Origin: Prorocentrum cordatum
Taxonomy: Eukaryota; Sar; Dinophyceae; Prorocentrales; Prorocentraceae
Length of the DNA: 64,000 nt
Direction of reading: 5' to 3'
Assembly: GCA_963575745.1 (NCBI GenBank)
Contig: CAUYUJ010002114.1
Location: forward strand, 242,005 to 306,004
This document shows positions 11,600 through 22,589 of the stretch, in pieces (position 1 is the stretch's first letter; every line of letters starts with the position of its first letter). The notes beneath the pieces are model-generated. The model saw only the letters and a list, made by a program, of their open reading frames with translations, had not been told where the DNA came from and made no database searches. Made by a program: the position numbers and the translations under genes.

Positions 11600-12595
11600 C
11601 GGAGGCCCCACCCACCTTGAAAAAAGCAATCTGTGACTCACTTGGAAAAATATGTCTCGATCCGCACCCTCGCGTGGAACACGCCTGCAATGGCCCCCGC
11701 ACAGACAGGCGCATTCACTTCTGGCTGCGAACCCGCGCGGAGCTTGCATTTATCTCCGCGCAGTCCACTAACCGATTACCTCTTCTCCCCCTCCCCGGTT
11801 GAGCCCATTGCCATCGTGGCCGTGCGCCCACCCGCGGCGACGAGGTCCCCAAATCCCGCGGCTGCTTTTAGTTGAACACCGACGTTCGCAAATGCAGTCG
11901 ATATCTATTTTAACAACACGAAGCGTTTCGATCACATGATAACGTATGCAATCCGCTACAACCGCGAATCGTATCTAAGCATTCGTACCCGAAGAGGGAA
12001 TATCTAATAACTATACATAGTTAAATGTATATATATGTATAATTGCTTACAACTTTCGTTTGTTTTCCTCCAGCCCGTTATTCACTCAGGAGAAACCTTT
12101 GTCGACCCTCCGCCGCGTGGCCCTAGAAGAGGAATGCGCGCAGCGGCAGTCATTCGATCCGACGCCCAACTTCGTCGAAATACAACGACGCCCACTCGCA
12201 ACACCACCGGGGACGTGCGAAAGAACACCCAGAAACGGGCAAATAAAAGCACAAGGTGTCCGCCTCCGAATCACGAGACGACCTGGAAGTCAATGGGGCA
12301 AGATACTTCTAAATTTCCGAAGGCGGGGGCTGGGCCTCGGATCCGACCGGTGATCTACCTCGCGCACGGGGCCAGCGACCAACGGCTAGTCATGAGGGAT
12401 GAGCAGCTTGATGCTGCTCTTGCCTGCAGCAGAGGCGGAGGACACCCACATGTGCAAGGGCGTGCCAGCAACGGCATGCCTCCGGGCAGAAGCAAGCCGA
12501 GCCAGGACCACCATCCGCCGGCAGCACGCGGGCGCGGGCGCGGACCTCGCACTTGCGAGGGCCAAGCCAATGAAACAAGCAAATGCCTGCGCCAA
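11600..12595. other. No gene supported; AT-rich patch
   Basis: 11880-12060 is AT-rich with ATATAT near 12025; the rest is ordinary sequence with no recognised motif. Confidence 0.4.
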
Positions 12596-12599
12596 AGTG

Positions 12600-12762
12600 G
12601 CTGTGATGATGTTGTTGTTGATGATCATGATGATGGTGGTGATGATGGTGATCGCGATGGCGATTGCGATGATGATGCTGTTGATGATGATGATGTTGAT
12701 GCTGATGATGATGATGCTGCTGATGCTGCTGATGCTGTTTATTGTAATGCTGATGCTGCTGC

Positions 12763-12857
<95 letters not shown>

Positions 12858-12860
12858 GCC
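12600..12860 (+). repeat. (GAT)n microsatellite
   Basis: Interrupted GATGATGTT at the left becoming pure GAT from about 12755 to 12855; encodes artefactual poly-Asp, poly-Met or poly-His. Confidence 0.95.
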
Positions 12861-13590
12861 AGGGGCAAAAATGATGAGGCCTCTCACAACTTGTCGCATC
12901 TCTGATACCTAATCCTCCCAGACCTCTCCCACAGTGCATTCTGACCAGGGTCTCGAGGCGAGTCCTGCCATGGCGACGATGGCCCCCCTCGAGGCCCGCT
13001 TGGGGCGAAAAATTTCAAATTCCGTATCAAACCCTCGCTTCTCCACCGTCCTTCCGCTACTGCCTCCTCCTCCGACCTCCGACGACTCCGTTTTTTCATG
13101 TCGCCGCGACCCAGACCTCTCGATGTCTTCCCCCCCGCATGCGGCTCCCATCCCGAATCTTTGTTTGATGGCCTCAGGGCCGGGGAACGGCTTTCAGACA
13201 TCGAAAACTGCAAACAAACATGTGGCGCGATCTGAGCGTTTTCCTAGGGTGGAGGGCTCAGGGCGAAATTCATCTGGGCTTTCGCACCTCGAAGATCAGT
13301 CCGTCTTGTGACTCGCCTTTTGCAAACTCAAACGTCGAAAATCAATCGAAACGGCATTTCAATTTCACACTTTGCCCTCCACCCAACGAAAATGCTCAGG
13401 CGATTCTCTCTCAGACGCTGGAGACCTGGCTGCCTCCGGATCTCTTCTTGGGTAAGATCCGACCATAACTCTATCGGGAACGCAACCGTGGCGACGACAA
13501 GCCTCCCGGAGGACCAGATGTGGGGAGGAGCGTCCAGAAGCGTCGACCCTCGATCCCTGAACCTCGAGCCTCATCTCCCATTGATGGGCG
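12861..13590. other. No gene supported
   Basis: No repeat or protein motif recognised. Confidence 0.35.
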
Positions 13591-13591
13591 T

Positions 13592-13725
13592 GTTTTCCAC
13601 CACCACCACCATAAGTTGGAGGGGGTGGTCCTCCTCCTCCTCCTCCTCCTCCTCCTCCTCTTCTTCCCCCTCCTCGCCCTCTTCCTCCCTTCCCCCTCCA
13701 ACTTATGGTGGTGGTGGTGGAAAAC
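13592..13725. mobile_element. Fold-back element with perfect 33-bp arms
   Basis: The left arm 13592-13624 begins GTTTTCCACCACCACCACCA and the right arm 13693-13725 is its exact complement. The loop is a TCC-rich tract. Would form a strong hairpin or cruciform. Confidence 0.85.
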
Positions 13726-13839
13726 AGGCTCATCACCCATCCCCCCTTGCTGTTGCCTGTGATGGCCCAAAATTGCTCCCGGACCCCGACGGCGCAACCC
13801 TCGAGCACTCCTGGCGGGCGGAAAGCTGGGACCGGGGGC

Positions 13840-14150
13840 AGGAGAGCCCAACATCGAATCGATATGTCGGATCTGCAATCGAAATGAATCGGATCGGCGA
13901 AAATCGGCAGCCGAGTCGGGAACAGTCGAATCGGCGGAGATCGGCAGGCTGGTAGGCCTCCGCTGACAAATCGGAGCCCAAATCGGAATCCCAAGTCGCT
14001 CAATCGTATCGGAATCGGAAGCCCTCGAAGTCGAAGGAATCGACCCGAAGGAATCGGCCCGAAGGAACCGAGATCGACCCGAAGGAATCGGAATCGAATC
14101 GACCCGAAGGAATCGAAACGAGCCCCGGTGATTCGGGGCTGGATAGACCT
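13840..14150 (+). repeat. GAATCGG-rich dispersed repeat, copy without the family B element
   Basis: Shares ATGAATCGGATCGGCG and GGCAGCCGAGTCGGGAA with the copies at 20975 and 33785, then degenerates into CCCGAAGGAATCG units. Confidence 0.75.
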
Positions 14151-14219
14151 CACTTTAGTAAACCTCCGCTCAGTGACATGTACCGGGGGCCGCCCCTCCG
14201 AACGTTGCCCCGTGCCCCC

Positions 14220-14268
14220 CGCCGAGATCTCGCCTCTCGATCACTGATCGAGAGGCGAGATCTCGGCG
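14220..14268. repeat. Perfect 24-bp-arm palindrome
   Basis: Arms 14220-14243 and 14245-14268 are exact reverse complements with a single central base (14244). The left arm begins CGCCGAGATCTCGCCTCTCG. Confidence 0.95.
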
Positions 14269-14384
14269 ACCTTCGAAGCTGGCGCTCCGGCGCAGGCAGT
14301 CCTGCAGATCCCACTCCCCAGTCGCGGCACCCCATTCGGCGAGGATGCCCTCCTCGCCCCTCGAACCTCCAGTCCGCGATCCAA

Positions 14385-14545
14385 GGCTCTTCGTTCCTTG
14401 GACTCCTCGATCCCAGATCCTTCGAGGCTCGCTCCTCGATCCCCATCGACTCTCGATAACCTCGATCCTTGGATCCCTCGACCCCTCGACCCCGATTCAG
14501 GCCTCGATCCCTCGATCCTTCGATCCTCGATGCCACACGATCCTT
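14385..14545. repeat. CTCGATCC short-period repeat
   Basis: Units such as CTCGATCCCT recur many times. Confidence 0.7.
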
Positions 14546-14792
14546 CGGCACTTCCCACCTTGGCCCCTGCGATCCTCTGCCCTCGACCCCTCTTTCCTCC
14601 CCTCTCCTGGGGAGCGGACGACGGCGGCGATCGGAGGGGAGGCGGCTGGGCCTCTGCTTGGCCCCGTCGGCCCCTCTCGACGCCTCCCTCCTTCGATCCT
14701 CGGCACCCCGACCCTTCGGCCCTGTGCACCTCGACCGTTCGATTGCCGACCCGCGACCCCTCGATACTCCTCTCGCCCTGGCGTGCGGCTGG

Positions 14793-14998
14793 AGGCCTCC
14801 CAGATGGGGTCCGAGTGGATGGCGTCGGAGGATCGCGCCGCATCGCCAATGCATCGGCGATGCATCGCCGACGTTGGCGACGCATCGGCGACGTCGGCGT
14901 GGAGAAGATCTGTCTCCTTGTGGAGCCGCATCGCCGACGCATCGGCGATGCGGCGCGATCCTCCGACCACATCCAGTCGGCCCTCACCTGGGAGGCCT
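14793..14998. mobile_element. MITE-like family D, copy 1
   Basis: Terminal inverted repeats of about 50 bp: the left starts AGGCCTCCCAGATGGGGTCC, the right ends CCTCACCTGGGAGGCCT. The interior is made of GCATCGCCGATGCATCGGCG-type palindromic units. Confidence 0.8.
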
Positions 14999-15000
14999 AG

Positions 15001-16255
15001 ACTCCTTCGATTCTCGATCCCCCGATCCTTCAACCCCCTGTGCCTCGACCGTTCGATCCCCGACCCTGGAACCCCTCGCGCCTGCCCCCTCCCTGACGGG
15101 CGACGGCGGCGAGCAGGAGGGAGGCGGCCTGGCCTCTGCTTGGCCTCGTCGGCCTCTCTCGACGCCTCCCTCGGTCTGACGAAGACCATGGGGACGCTGA
15201 GCATGGCGGCCTCGGCGTGACGCCGCGGGCGGGCAGCGGGAAACGCATGCATGTTCGGCATTCGCAGATCGGGAGAAAAATAAGCAGGACGGGGAAAGTC
15301 GAGTCGGACCACCCTCCTGCAATCCTCGACCCCCCCGCCGTCATGCTTGTTCGCTGCCCCGTTGACTGAACCCCACCCCTGCTGCCGGGTGCCCACCCAT
15401 GCCCGCGGCCTCGCGGTCCGTGACTCCTCGGCCGCGGCCACGTGGATGCGGGGTGGCTCTGTGCGGATGCCCGGCGCGGAACGCATCATCCGTGAGCTGA
15501 CGCAGTCACGGGATCGCGCCCTGGAGTCCAGACCGCGATGGAGGTGGCAGGGGATGCAGCCCAGTGGATTGCCATACGAACGTAGGCCATGAAGATTCAC
15601 GGAAGGCCCAACGTCCCACGGAGCTGCCCCAGACGAGTAGGGAGCGCCAGGTCAGGAAGGAAACCCCATGTCCAGCCCCAACAAGCGGCCGAGAGAACGA
15701 GGAGCGCCGGAGGAGCAGCCATGGAGGGACCCAAAGAACAGCGAGCCCCTTTCCGAACCCCCGAGCTGCTCCTTCTCTCCGCGTGTGCACTGTACGGGTA
15801 CCCCTCCAGAGCTAGGACCGTTCTGATCCGGGGGGAACCAAAGAATACCGATACGAGCTGCTCTCTGGACCTCTCCCGGGGTGCGTTCTGACCACGAGCT
15901 CGAGGCGAATCACGAACACGGGGAAGGGTAGCGGCATGGTTACCCTTTCCAGCTTTATCCAAAGCTAGGGCTGCTCCTGTCCCACGTGGCAGCTATACAT
16001 GTCGTCGCTCGTGGGTGGCCCCAGACCCTGCCGACGCCGCGCGCATCTCGGTGCCGGCGATGCCCCTCGACCTCGACCTCGAGAGGCCTGCTCTCAAGGG
16101 CTCCAGGACCACGGACACGCCAGCGCAGAAGTGCCGCGCCCACGCAGCCCTACCCTGCCCCTTCGCTCGGCCCGATCCTCCACGGCCTCCTCTGGCTTGC
16201 GAGTCTTTCCTGTGCCGCCCTTACCCCCAACGTTCCTCCCCTCCCTCCTTCGCAC
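15001..16255. other. No gene supported
   Basis: GC-rich DNA with overlapping open frames on both strands, no domain recognised. Confidence 0.4.
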
Positions 16256-16680
16256 CCCTCCTGCCTGCTGCGCCTCCTCCCGCCTGTTCCTCTCCTCCTC
16301 ATCTTCCTCCTCCTCCTCCGCTGCCTCCTCCTCCTCCTCCTCGTGGTTCCTGGAGCCTGTTTCCTGAGGACTGGATAGTCGTACCGACGTCCTCCTCCTC
16401 CTCCTTCTCCTCCTCCTCCTCCTCCGTCTCCTCCTCCTCCTCCTCCTCCTCCTCCTCCTCCTCCGCCTGCTCCTCCTTCGGCCTGCCCCCTCTCATTCAC
16501 ACCCTCGCCCCGCCCACTCCCTACTTCCCTTCCCCCTCGCCGCCCACTCCCTACTTCCCTTCCCCCTCATCCCTGTTTTCCTTACCCCTTCCTCCTTCTC
16601 CTGAGCTGTCCTCCATGTTCCTTCCTCGGTCCGTCGTCCTAGTCATCCTCTTCCTCCTTCTTCTCGTCCCCCTCATCGGA
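16256..16680 (-). repeat. TCC-rich microsatellite tract
   Basis: Interrupted TCC runs, densest at 16290-16345 and 16390-16470; CCCACTCCCTACTTCCCTT is duplicated near 16510-16565. Confidence 0.85.
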
Positions 16681-16879
16681 GACCTGTCAGGGCAAACTCC
16701 TGCTATGGTGTGCCTGGCATTCCCCTCGGTATTCCCCAAACAACTGTGCTGACCGAGGCTCGATTGCGGTAAGAACAAATTCCGCCCGACGTAACGCACA
16801 CGGGCAACCTCAAAAGTCTGAAGTAAATCTGCCCATTTCGCCGAAAAGATCCTCTCAACTGTCGTCTCTGAGTTGTCCG

Positions 16880-17490
16880 GGATTCCGCAATTTCGCTTGA
16901 GACATCCTCGCAACCCTGGGCTCCAGAATGCCGCGCGCGAGGTGGTCCATAGCGTTTCGCCTGAGGCATATTTGCAAGTCTGGGCTCAAGGTGGTCGAGC
17001 GCGTTTTGCCTGAGACATCCTCGCAACTCTGGGATTCGAGATGTCGCGCGAGAGGTGGTCCGGCGCGTTTTGCCTAAGACATCTTCGAGACTCCAGGCGC
17101 CAGGATGCCGCGCGGGAGGTGGCCCAGCGCGCTCGCCTGAGGCATCCTCGCAATTCAAAGCTCCGAGATGCCAGGCGCGAGGTTGTTTGGCGCGTTTCCG
17201 CCTGAGACATCGTCGCAACTCAGAGCTCCGAGATCCCTCAAGCGAGGCGGTCCAGCGAGTTTCGCCTGAGACATCGTCGCAACTCGGATCTTCGAGATGC
17301 CTCACGCAAGGCGGTCCGGAGCGTTTCGCCTGAGACATCCTCACAGCTCTGAGCTCCGAGATGCCGCTCGTGATGTGGTCTGGCCCGTTTCGCCTGAGAC
17401 ATCCTCGCAACTCGCGGCTCCGAGACGCTGCGTGCGAGGTAGTTTATCAGGTTGCGACTGAGACATCCTTTCAATTCTGGGACCCAAAAG
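16880..17490 (+). repeat. About 62-bp tandem satellite (family S1), about 10 units
   Basis: TGAGACATCCTCGCAACTC recurs near 16899, 16961, 17009, 17075, 17137, 17201, 17263, 17331, 17394 and 17458. Adjacent units differ at many positions. Confidence 0.88.
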
Positions 17491-17779
17491 TGAAGGAGGA
17501 GGAAGAAGAGGTCAAACCCAAACGAACCACAATTCTGCTTTCGAATTGCGCTCCGGGAAGATTCTGGGCACTATAGTCCGACGGAGGAGGTAGCCGGCGC
17601 CGAGGTGCGATCACGATTCCATTGTAAATTGTCATGGCTTTTCAGAGGGTGGCGCCAAACTTGAGCAAATTATGGAGGGAGGAGGAAGGAGGAAGAATGG
17701 AGGAGGAACCAAAACTACTTGATTGAGGGCACCTCCTGGAAACGGCATCGAGTGCGAAGGCATCCCTGGCATGTCTGGG

Positions 17780-18300
17780 GAGGCAGAGGAAGCAGAGAGG
17801 AGGAGGACGAGGCGGAAGAAAAGCACGGGGAGGATGAGGAGGGGGAGGAGGAGGAGGAGGAGGAGGAGGAGGAGGAGGAGGAGGAGGACGAGGCGGAGGC
17901 GGAGGAGGAGCATGCGAGCGAGGACGAGGTGGAGGAGGAGTAGACGGAGCAATTGGAGGAGGAAGGGGAGAAGAAACAAACACTGCGAAGAGGATGACAA
18001 GGAGCACGAGGAATACAAGGAGGAGCACGGCGAACAGGAGGAGGAGGAGGAGGAGGAGGACAAAAGGAACATGAGGAGTGTGATGAGGTACAGGATAAGA
18101 AAAAGGAGGGGAAGAACACGAGGAATAGCACGAGGAGGATGGTGAGGATTCGTAAGAGGAGGGGGACGAGGAGAAGTGAGATGAGGAGGCACAGGATGAG
18201 GGGGGGAGGAGGAGGATCAGGATAATGAGGAGGATGAAGAAGAGAAGAAGAGGGAGGAAGAGAGACAGGGGAGGCGGAGGATAAGGTGGATGGGGAGAGG
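17780..18300 (+). repeat. GGA-rich tract
   Basis: GAGGAGGAGG runs at 17786-17945 and 18030-18270 with interruptions. Confidence 0.85.
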
Positions 18301-19030
18301 AAAGCTCGACGACGACGCCGAAGACGCGGGCCGATGAGTAGGAGGACGCGCGAACATTCTCGGGAACCACCTCGGCATAACAAGCACTGTTTGGGGATAC
18401 TGGACTCTGGTCACACTTCCACTGGTGGTCTCCTGCGCTACTGTTCTCACGACAACTTGCGCACGAAGAACATCTGAATGGGCTGGTGGGGAAGGCCAAG
18501 CGTTCAACTTCGCACCTGCCTCCGTACTGTACGACCTCCCGCAAGGACACCAAGCAAATTCCCAATTCGGTGCGGCAGCGGTCGTTCTGATAGGTGCATC
18601 CTGTCTCTTCTTCACTAGACAAACGCGCTCCGCTACTCGCAAAGTAGCTACTCGCCAACGACCCAGATCCGCCGCGGGGGATTCGCGATCCCTTACACCG
18701 AGGCAGGCACGTGTTTCTGTTTTCTGGCGTTTGCGAAAAGGCACTTTGCGAGTAGAGGAACGCGCTCGGAACACGCTCAGTGATTCACGCGTGAAGCAGC
18801 TGCGCTCGCGCACCGTTGGACAGCCAGCCGCGTACGGTGCACCCCCGCAGAGCTCGGCGCAGGGCGCCCTGTTGCGCTACCCTCGCTCACTGCATTCATT
18901 TCGTCGCCGAGCTGCGCGCGCTCGCGTCGCGTGGCGCGGACCCCGCCGCCGAACTCGAGGGCAGAGACATGCCGTCTGCTGCGTGACGAGGGGCCGTGAT
19001 CGGGGCCCGCAGCGGGGCCCTCGGCCCCCC
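18301..19030. other. No gene supported
   Basis: Ordinary GC-rich DNA; open frames on both strands without a recognised domain. Confidence 0.35.
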
Positions 19031-19056
19031 CGTGGGGCTCCAAGCTTTCCCTCATC

Positions 19057-19246
19057 GGGGGCGGCCAAGAGGGGGGCGTCCAAAAGGGGGGGGTGCAAAT
19101 CATGACCGGCGGCATGTGCGCGGACCAGGGGGGGAGGCGGGGACGTACTGGAACAAGAAGAGGCGCCGTGAAATCTGGGGGGAGTATCGTGGCCGACGCC
19201 ATGATATCCGACCCCCCAAGTCATCACCCCCCTCGTGGCCGCCCCC
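19057..19246. mobile_element. MITE-like family C, copy 1
   Basis: Ends are GGGGGCGGCCAAGAGGGGGG and the inverted form ending CCCCTCGTGGCCGCCCCC. The interior is shared with copies 2 and 3 (GAAGAGGCGCCGTGAAATCT). Flanked by a 19-bp direct repeat with one mismatch (19032-19050 and 19249-19267). Confidence 0.8.
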
Positions 19247-19254
19247 GAGTGGGG

Positions 19255-19660
19255 CTCCCAGCTTTCCCCAAGTAGATGGCTGGAGATCCACCCCGATAAG
19301 AAGCACCCCGACAATGCAACCGTTTAGTAAACGCACCCGACGAAGGAATCGAACAAGAAAGCGCTGTGGTAAACGCACGGGGCCGTTTAGGTAAGGCCGA
19401 TTATGGGGGTCGGGGTGGATTTATCCTCGTTGTCGTTGACCAAGGGGGGCCCTCGGAGGTGCGTTCAGCCGGGCGCCCGGCGGGACCCGCAGCGGGGCCC
19501 TCAGCGGGGCTCTCGGTGCAGCCGGCTCTCGGGGCTCTCGGTCCTGCAGGTGGGTACGCCGTGGGGCCCCCGCGCGCGGCAGAGCCCCAAGCGGGGTCCC
19601 TGATGAGGTCTCTCGCCTGGGCCTTCGGCGGGGCCCGCTTTGTGGCGTGTTTCCAGTGGG
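19255..19660. other. No gene supported
   Basis: GC-rich with CAGCGGGGCCCTC-type short duplications near 19480-19520. Confidence 0.35.
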
Positions 19661-19662
19661 TC

Positions 19663-19755
19663 TTCCTCCTCCTCCTCCTCCTCCTCCTCCTCCTCCTCCT
19701 CCTCCTCCTCCTCCTCCTCCTCCTCCCCCTCCCCCTCCTCCTCCCCCTCCCCTCA
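19663..19755 (-). repeat. (TCC)n microsatellite
   Basis: Near-perfect CTC repeats for about 80 bases. Confidence 0.95.
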
Positions 19756-20465
19756 GGTGTGTTTCAGCTGGGCGCTCAGGAGGGCGTTCAATGGAGGGGG
19801 AACTCCAGAGCGGCAGTCACGGTGGTCTTCAGTGTGCTGTCAGTTGAGGTCCTGCAGTGTCGACGTGCACGTACGAAGCAGCACGCGTTGGCAACGAACG
19901 TGGACTACACTTGTGTGTATGCGAGCATGTTTGGCCACGCGGGCTGAGGCTACACCTTGCGGCGATCGACGACCAGCCAGGACCCTGCTGCGCAGACCGA
20001 ATATCGTGCATCAATGCAAGGCCACCCAAGTGCAAGCACAGCTTGAAAAAACCTCGCTCCTCTGTCACATAATCAGTCTGACTGACTTCTCGCCCTACGA
20101 CTGCAACGTTGGCTAGAGGTAGTTGTTTTCCATCGCAGCGTTCGGGGTCTCGATAAAAGCCTGCCCGTCCAGGCCACTCGGGGGCTGTGCTATTATCCTG
20201 TCTGGGAGAGAAGGTGAGGTGGAGAGGAACTAAGGGGAGGAAGTGGATCAGAGATGACGGACGCGCTGCCATTGGATCTAGAAATCCGCCCCTGAACCAG
20301 ACGGCGCCGAAGGGCCCCGGCCCTGGAAGCGCGAAACACTGCTGTAACGCAGCGCGAGGCACGCTGCAAGATCGGAATGCGCTGGCCAGAATGGCCGGAG
20401 GCGGCGAAACGAAGAAGGTCGGTGGAGGAGGAAGTAGAGGAGAAACATCGACATCAACAGAGATT
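19756..20465. other. No gene supported
   Basis: No motif recognised on either strand. Confidence 0.35.
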
Positions 20466-20469
20466 TTCG

Positions 20470-20515
20470 GAGGTCTGCGCGGATTCCTTGGATCGGCGAT
20501 AGCCCCCCATCTATA
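20470..20515 (-). repeat. Dispersed repeat I, inverted fragment
   Basis: CGGAGGTCTGCGCGGATTCC with TTGGATCGGCGAT is the complement of the units at 6955-7035 and 45975-46235. Confidence 0.6.
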
Positions 20516-20649
20516 GCGCACGCGCCAGGGGCGGGTCTGGAGGCGCCCCCAGGTGCGCCAAGCGCCGGTCCAAGAACTCCGCCCCGCGAACCTCAGAAGG
20601 AAAGTGTTTTGCCGATTTTGCATCTTCGAGAGGAAAGATGCGGAGAGGT

Positions 20650-20840
20650 TCGGGGATCTCCTGACCCGGGGCAATCCAGATCCGGGGCAGTCAAGACTTG
20701 CAGACTCCTGCAAGATCCTGCACCCAACCCTGGGTCACTGCGAAGCATCCTGCATGATCCTGCAAGATCCTGCGCCCAAACCCGGGTCAATGCGACCCTG
20801 GCCCTGCAGGATCCTGCAAGATCGGGCGCTCTGGCTAACC
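20650..20840 (+). repeat. GATCCTGCAAGATCCTGC tandem repeat
   Basis: AGATCCTGCACCCAACCCTG and variants recur at about 20700-20840. Confidence 0.65.
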
Positions 20841-20974
20841 CCCGCTTGCATTGACCCCCGTCTCAGGGCTCCCGAGAGGTCTGGAAAGGGTCGGGCCCGG
20901 AATCTGGGAAGAAGTTTGCGAAGGGTCCCCCAGATATGCGCTGGCTTTTCCAGACGGGGTCCCCGCAGCTCCAG

Positions 20975-21404
20975 GAGAGCCCAGAATCGGATCGATGAGT
21001 CGGGTCGGCGATCGAAATGAATCGGATCGGCGGAAATCGGCAGCCGAGTCGGGAAAAGTCGAATCGGCGTACATCGGCAAGCTAGTAGGCCCCCCAGTAA
21101 GGAATCGGAGCCCAAATCGGAACCCAACATCGAATCGTATCGGCATTGGAAACCGTCGGCATCGAATCCAATCGAATCGGAGGAATCGAGATGAGTCCCG
21201 CAACTCCCGACCCTCTCCCAAAAGGCGGGCTTTTGGACGCCCGAAATGGGTACGGAAATAAGGGTACAATGCCCAACAGCAAATGTTGTCCCAAACCAAC
21301 AGCGGCCGATGTTGTGCAGGCGGCCTTCTGTCTCCAGTGGACACTGGCCGCGGCGGCGCGGACAGCGAGTCCTGTTCAAAATGAACTGGAACTGCTGTTG
21401 GGCA
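20975..21404 (+). repeat. GAATCGG-rich repeat with truncated family B fold-back element
   Basis: Homologous to 33785-34216. The family B element starts at 21243 (GAAATGGGTACGGAAAT). Its right inverted repeat is cut after GGGCAT at about 21404, where a CTCCTCC minisatellite begins. Confidence 0.82.
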
Positions 21405-21495
21405 TCCTCCCTCCTCCCTCCTCCCTCCTCCCTCCTCCCTCCTCCCTCCTCCCTCCTCCCTCCTCCCTCCTCCCTCCTCCCTACTCCCTACTCCC
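21405..21495 (-). repeat. (CTCCTCC)n minisatellite
   Basis: A 7-base unit repeated about ten times, then CTACTCC units. Confidence 0.9.
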
Positions 21496-21759
21496 TACTC
21501 CCTCCTCCTACTCCTCCTCCTCCCTTCTCCCTCCTCCACCTCCTCCTCCCCCTCCTCCCTCCCCCTCCTCCGTTCGTGCCGAGGGCTCTTCCTCCCGCGT
21601 GGCTTCTCGCCGGCCCCCCGGGGGCCGGCGAAGGGGCCCCCAGAGGCCCACCGCGGCCAGCAGCCTCCTCGTCGGAGGGGGGCCCGGCGAGGCCACGGCG
21701 GCGAGACAGCCGCGGCCCTCCTGCCAGGCCCAAAAATCATCTCAAAATCGGTCCCAAGA

Positions 21760-21914
21760 TTAGGACGTGCATGTCCCCCTACAGGCGGATACTGGGCGAA
21801 ACGTCAGAACAAAATGAATTAAACACATATCAAGACATAGTCAACAATGGTCAAAAACTCGTTCCCATATCATTTTTTTGCCTGTTCTTGAATTAGAGGG
21901 ACACGCCTGACTTC
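21760..21914. mobile_element. MITE-like family A, copy 2
   Basis: Begins TTAGGACGTGCATGTCCCCC and ends in the inverted counterpart (AGGGACACGCCTGACTTCA). AT-rich centre with CATAGTCAA. Confidence 0.7.
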
Positions 21915-22129
21915 ATCCCAAGAGCCCTCCCCGGGGTCCAACCGCACCAATTTTCCTAGCTGGGCCCAGCCGTGGCGACGAAGGAACGCCCCCACTGGCC
22001 CTCCTCCGGCTTCCGTCGTTTTCTTGTTGCTTCTTTTTCTTGTTGTTGTTGCGCGCGACGCGAGCACGACTGGGCCTTCGAGAGGATGTCGGGGTCCATG
22101 GTTTCCACCGGGGCCGTAGGAGACCCGAC

Positions 22130-22330
22130 TAGGAGGAGGAGGAGGAGGAGGAGGAGGAGGAGGAGGAGGAGGTGGAGGAAGAGGAGGAGGAGGAGGAGAC
22201 GGGGGAGGGGGAGGAGGAGAACGGGTCGCCTAAGCCCTTCGGAGAAACCCCCTCCTCCTCCTCCACCTCCTCCTCCTCCTCATTATCCTCCTCCTCCTCT
22301 TCCTCCTCGTCCTCCTTCTCCTCCCCGCTA
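22130..22330. repeat. GGA tract facing a TCC tract
   Basis: GGA units at 22131-22220 are followed by TCC units at 22250-22325, so the two runs can pair. Confidence 0.85.
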
Positions 22331-22336
22331 CGCTAC

Positions 22337-22585
22337 AGGCCTCCTAGATGGGGTCCGAGTAGGTGGGGTCGGAGGAACTCACCGCATCGCCGATACATCG
22401 GTGATGCATTGCCGATGCATGGGGGATGCATCGGCAATGCACTGACGACGTCGGTGATGCATCGGCGACGTCGACGCTGAGAACATCGGGCTCCACATCG
22501 AGCCGCATCGCCGATGCATCGCTGATGCATCGGCGATGCGGCACCATCCTCCGACCCCACCTGCTCGGACCCCATCGGGGAGGCC
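22337..22585. mobile_element. MITE-like family D, copy 2
   Basis: Left end AGGCCTCCTAGATGGGGTCC, right end GGACCCCATCGGGGAGGCC; interior GCATCGCCGATGCATC units as in copy 1. Confidence 0.8.
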
Positions 22586-22589
22586 CAGC

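Noticed and set aside
13308-15600. Several 200-370 codon frames on both strands
   Set aside because: They overlap each other, run through palindromic family D and CTCGATCC repeats, and show no domain.
16880-17490. CRISPR-like appearance of regularly spaced repeats
   Set aside because: No exact repeat with unique spacers; whole units are tandemly related and the genome is eukaryotic.
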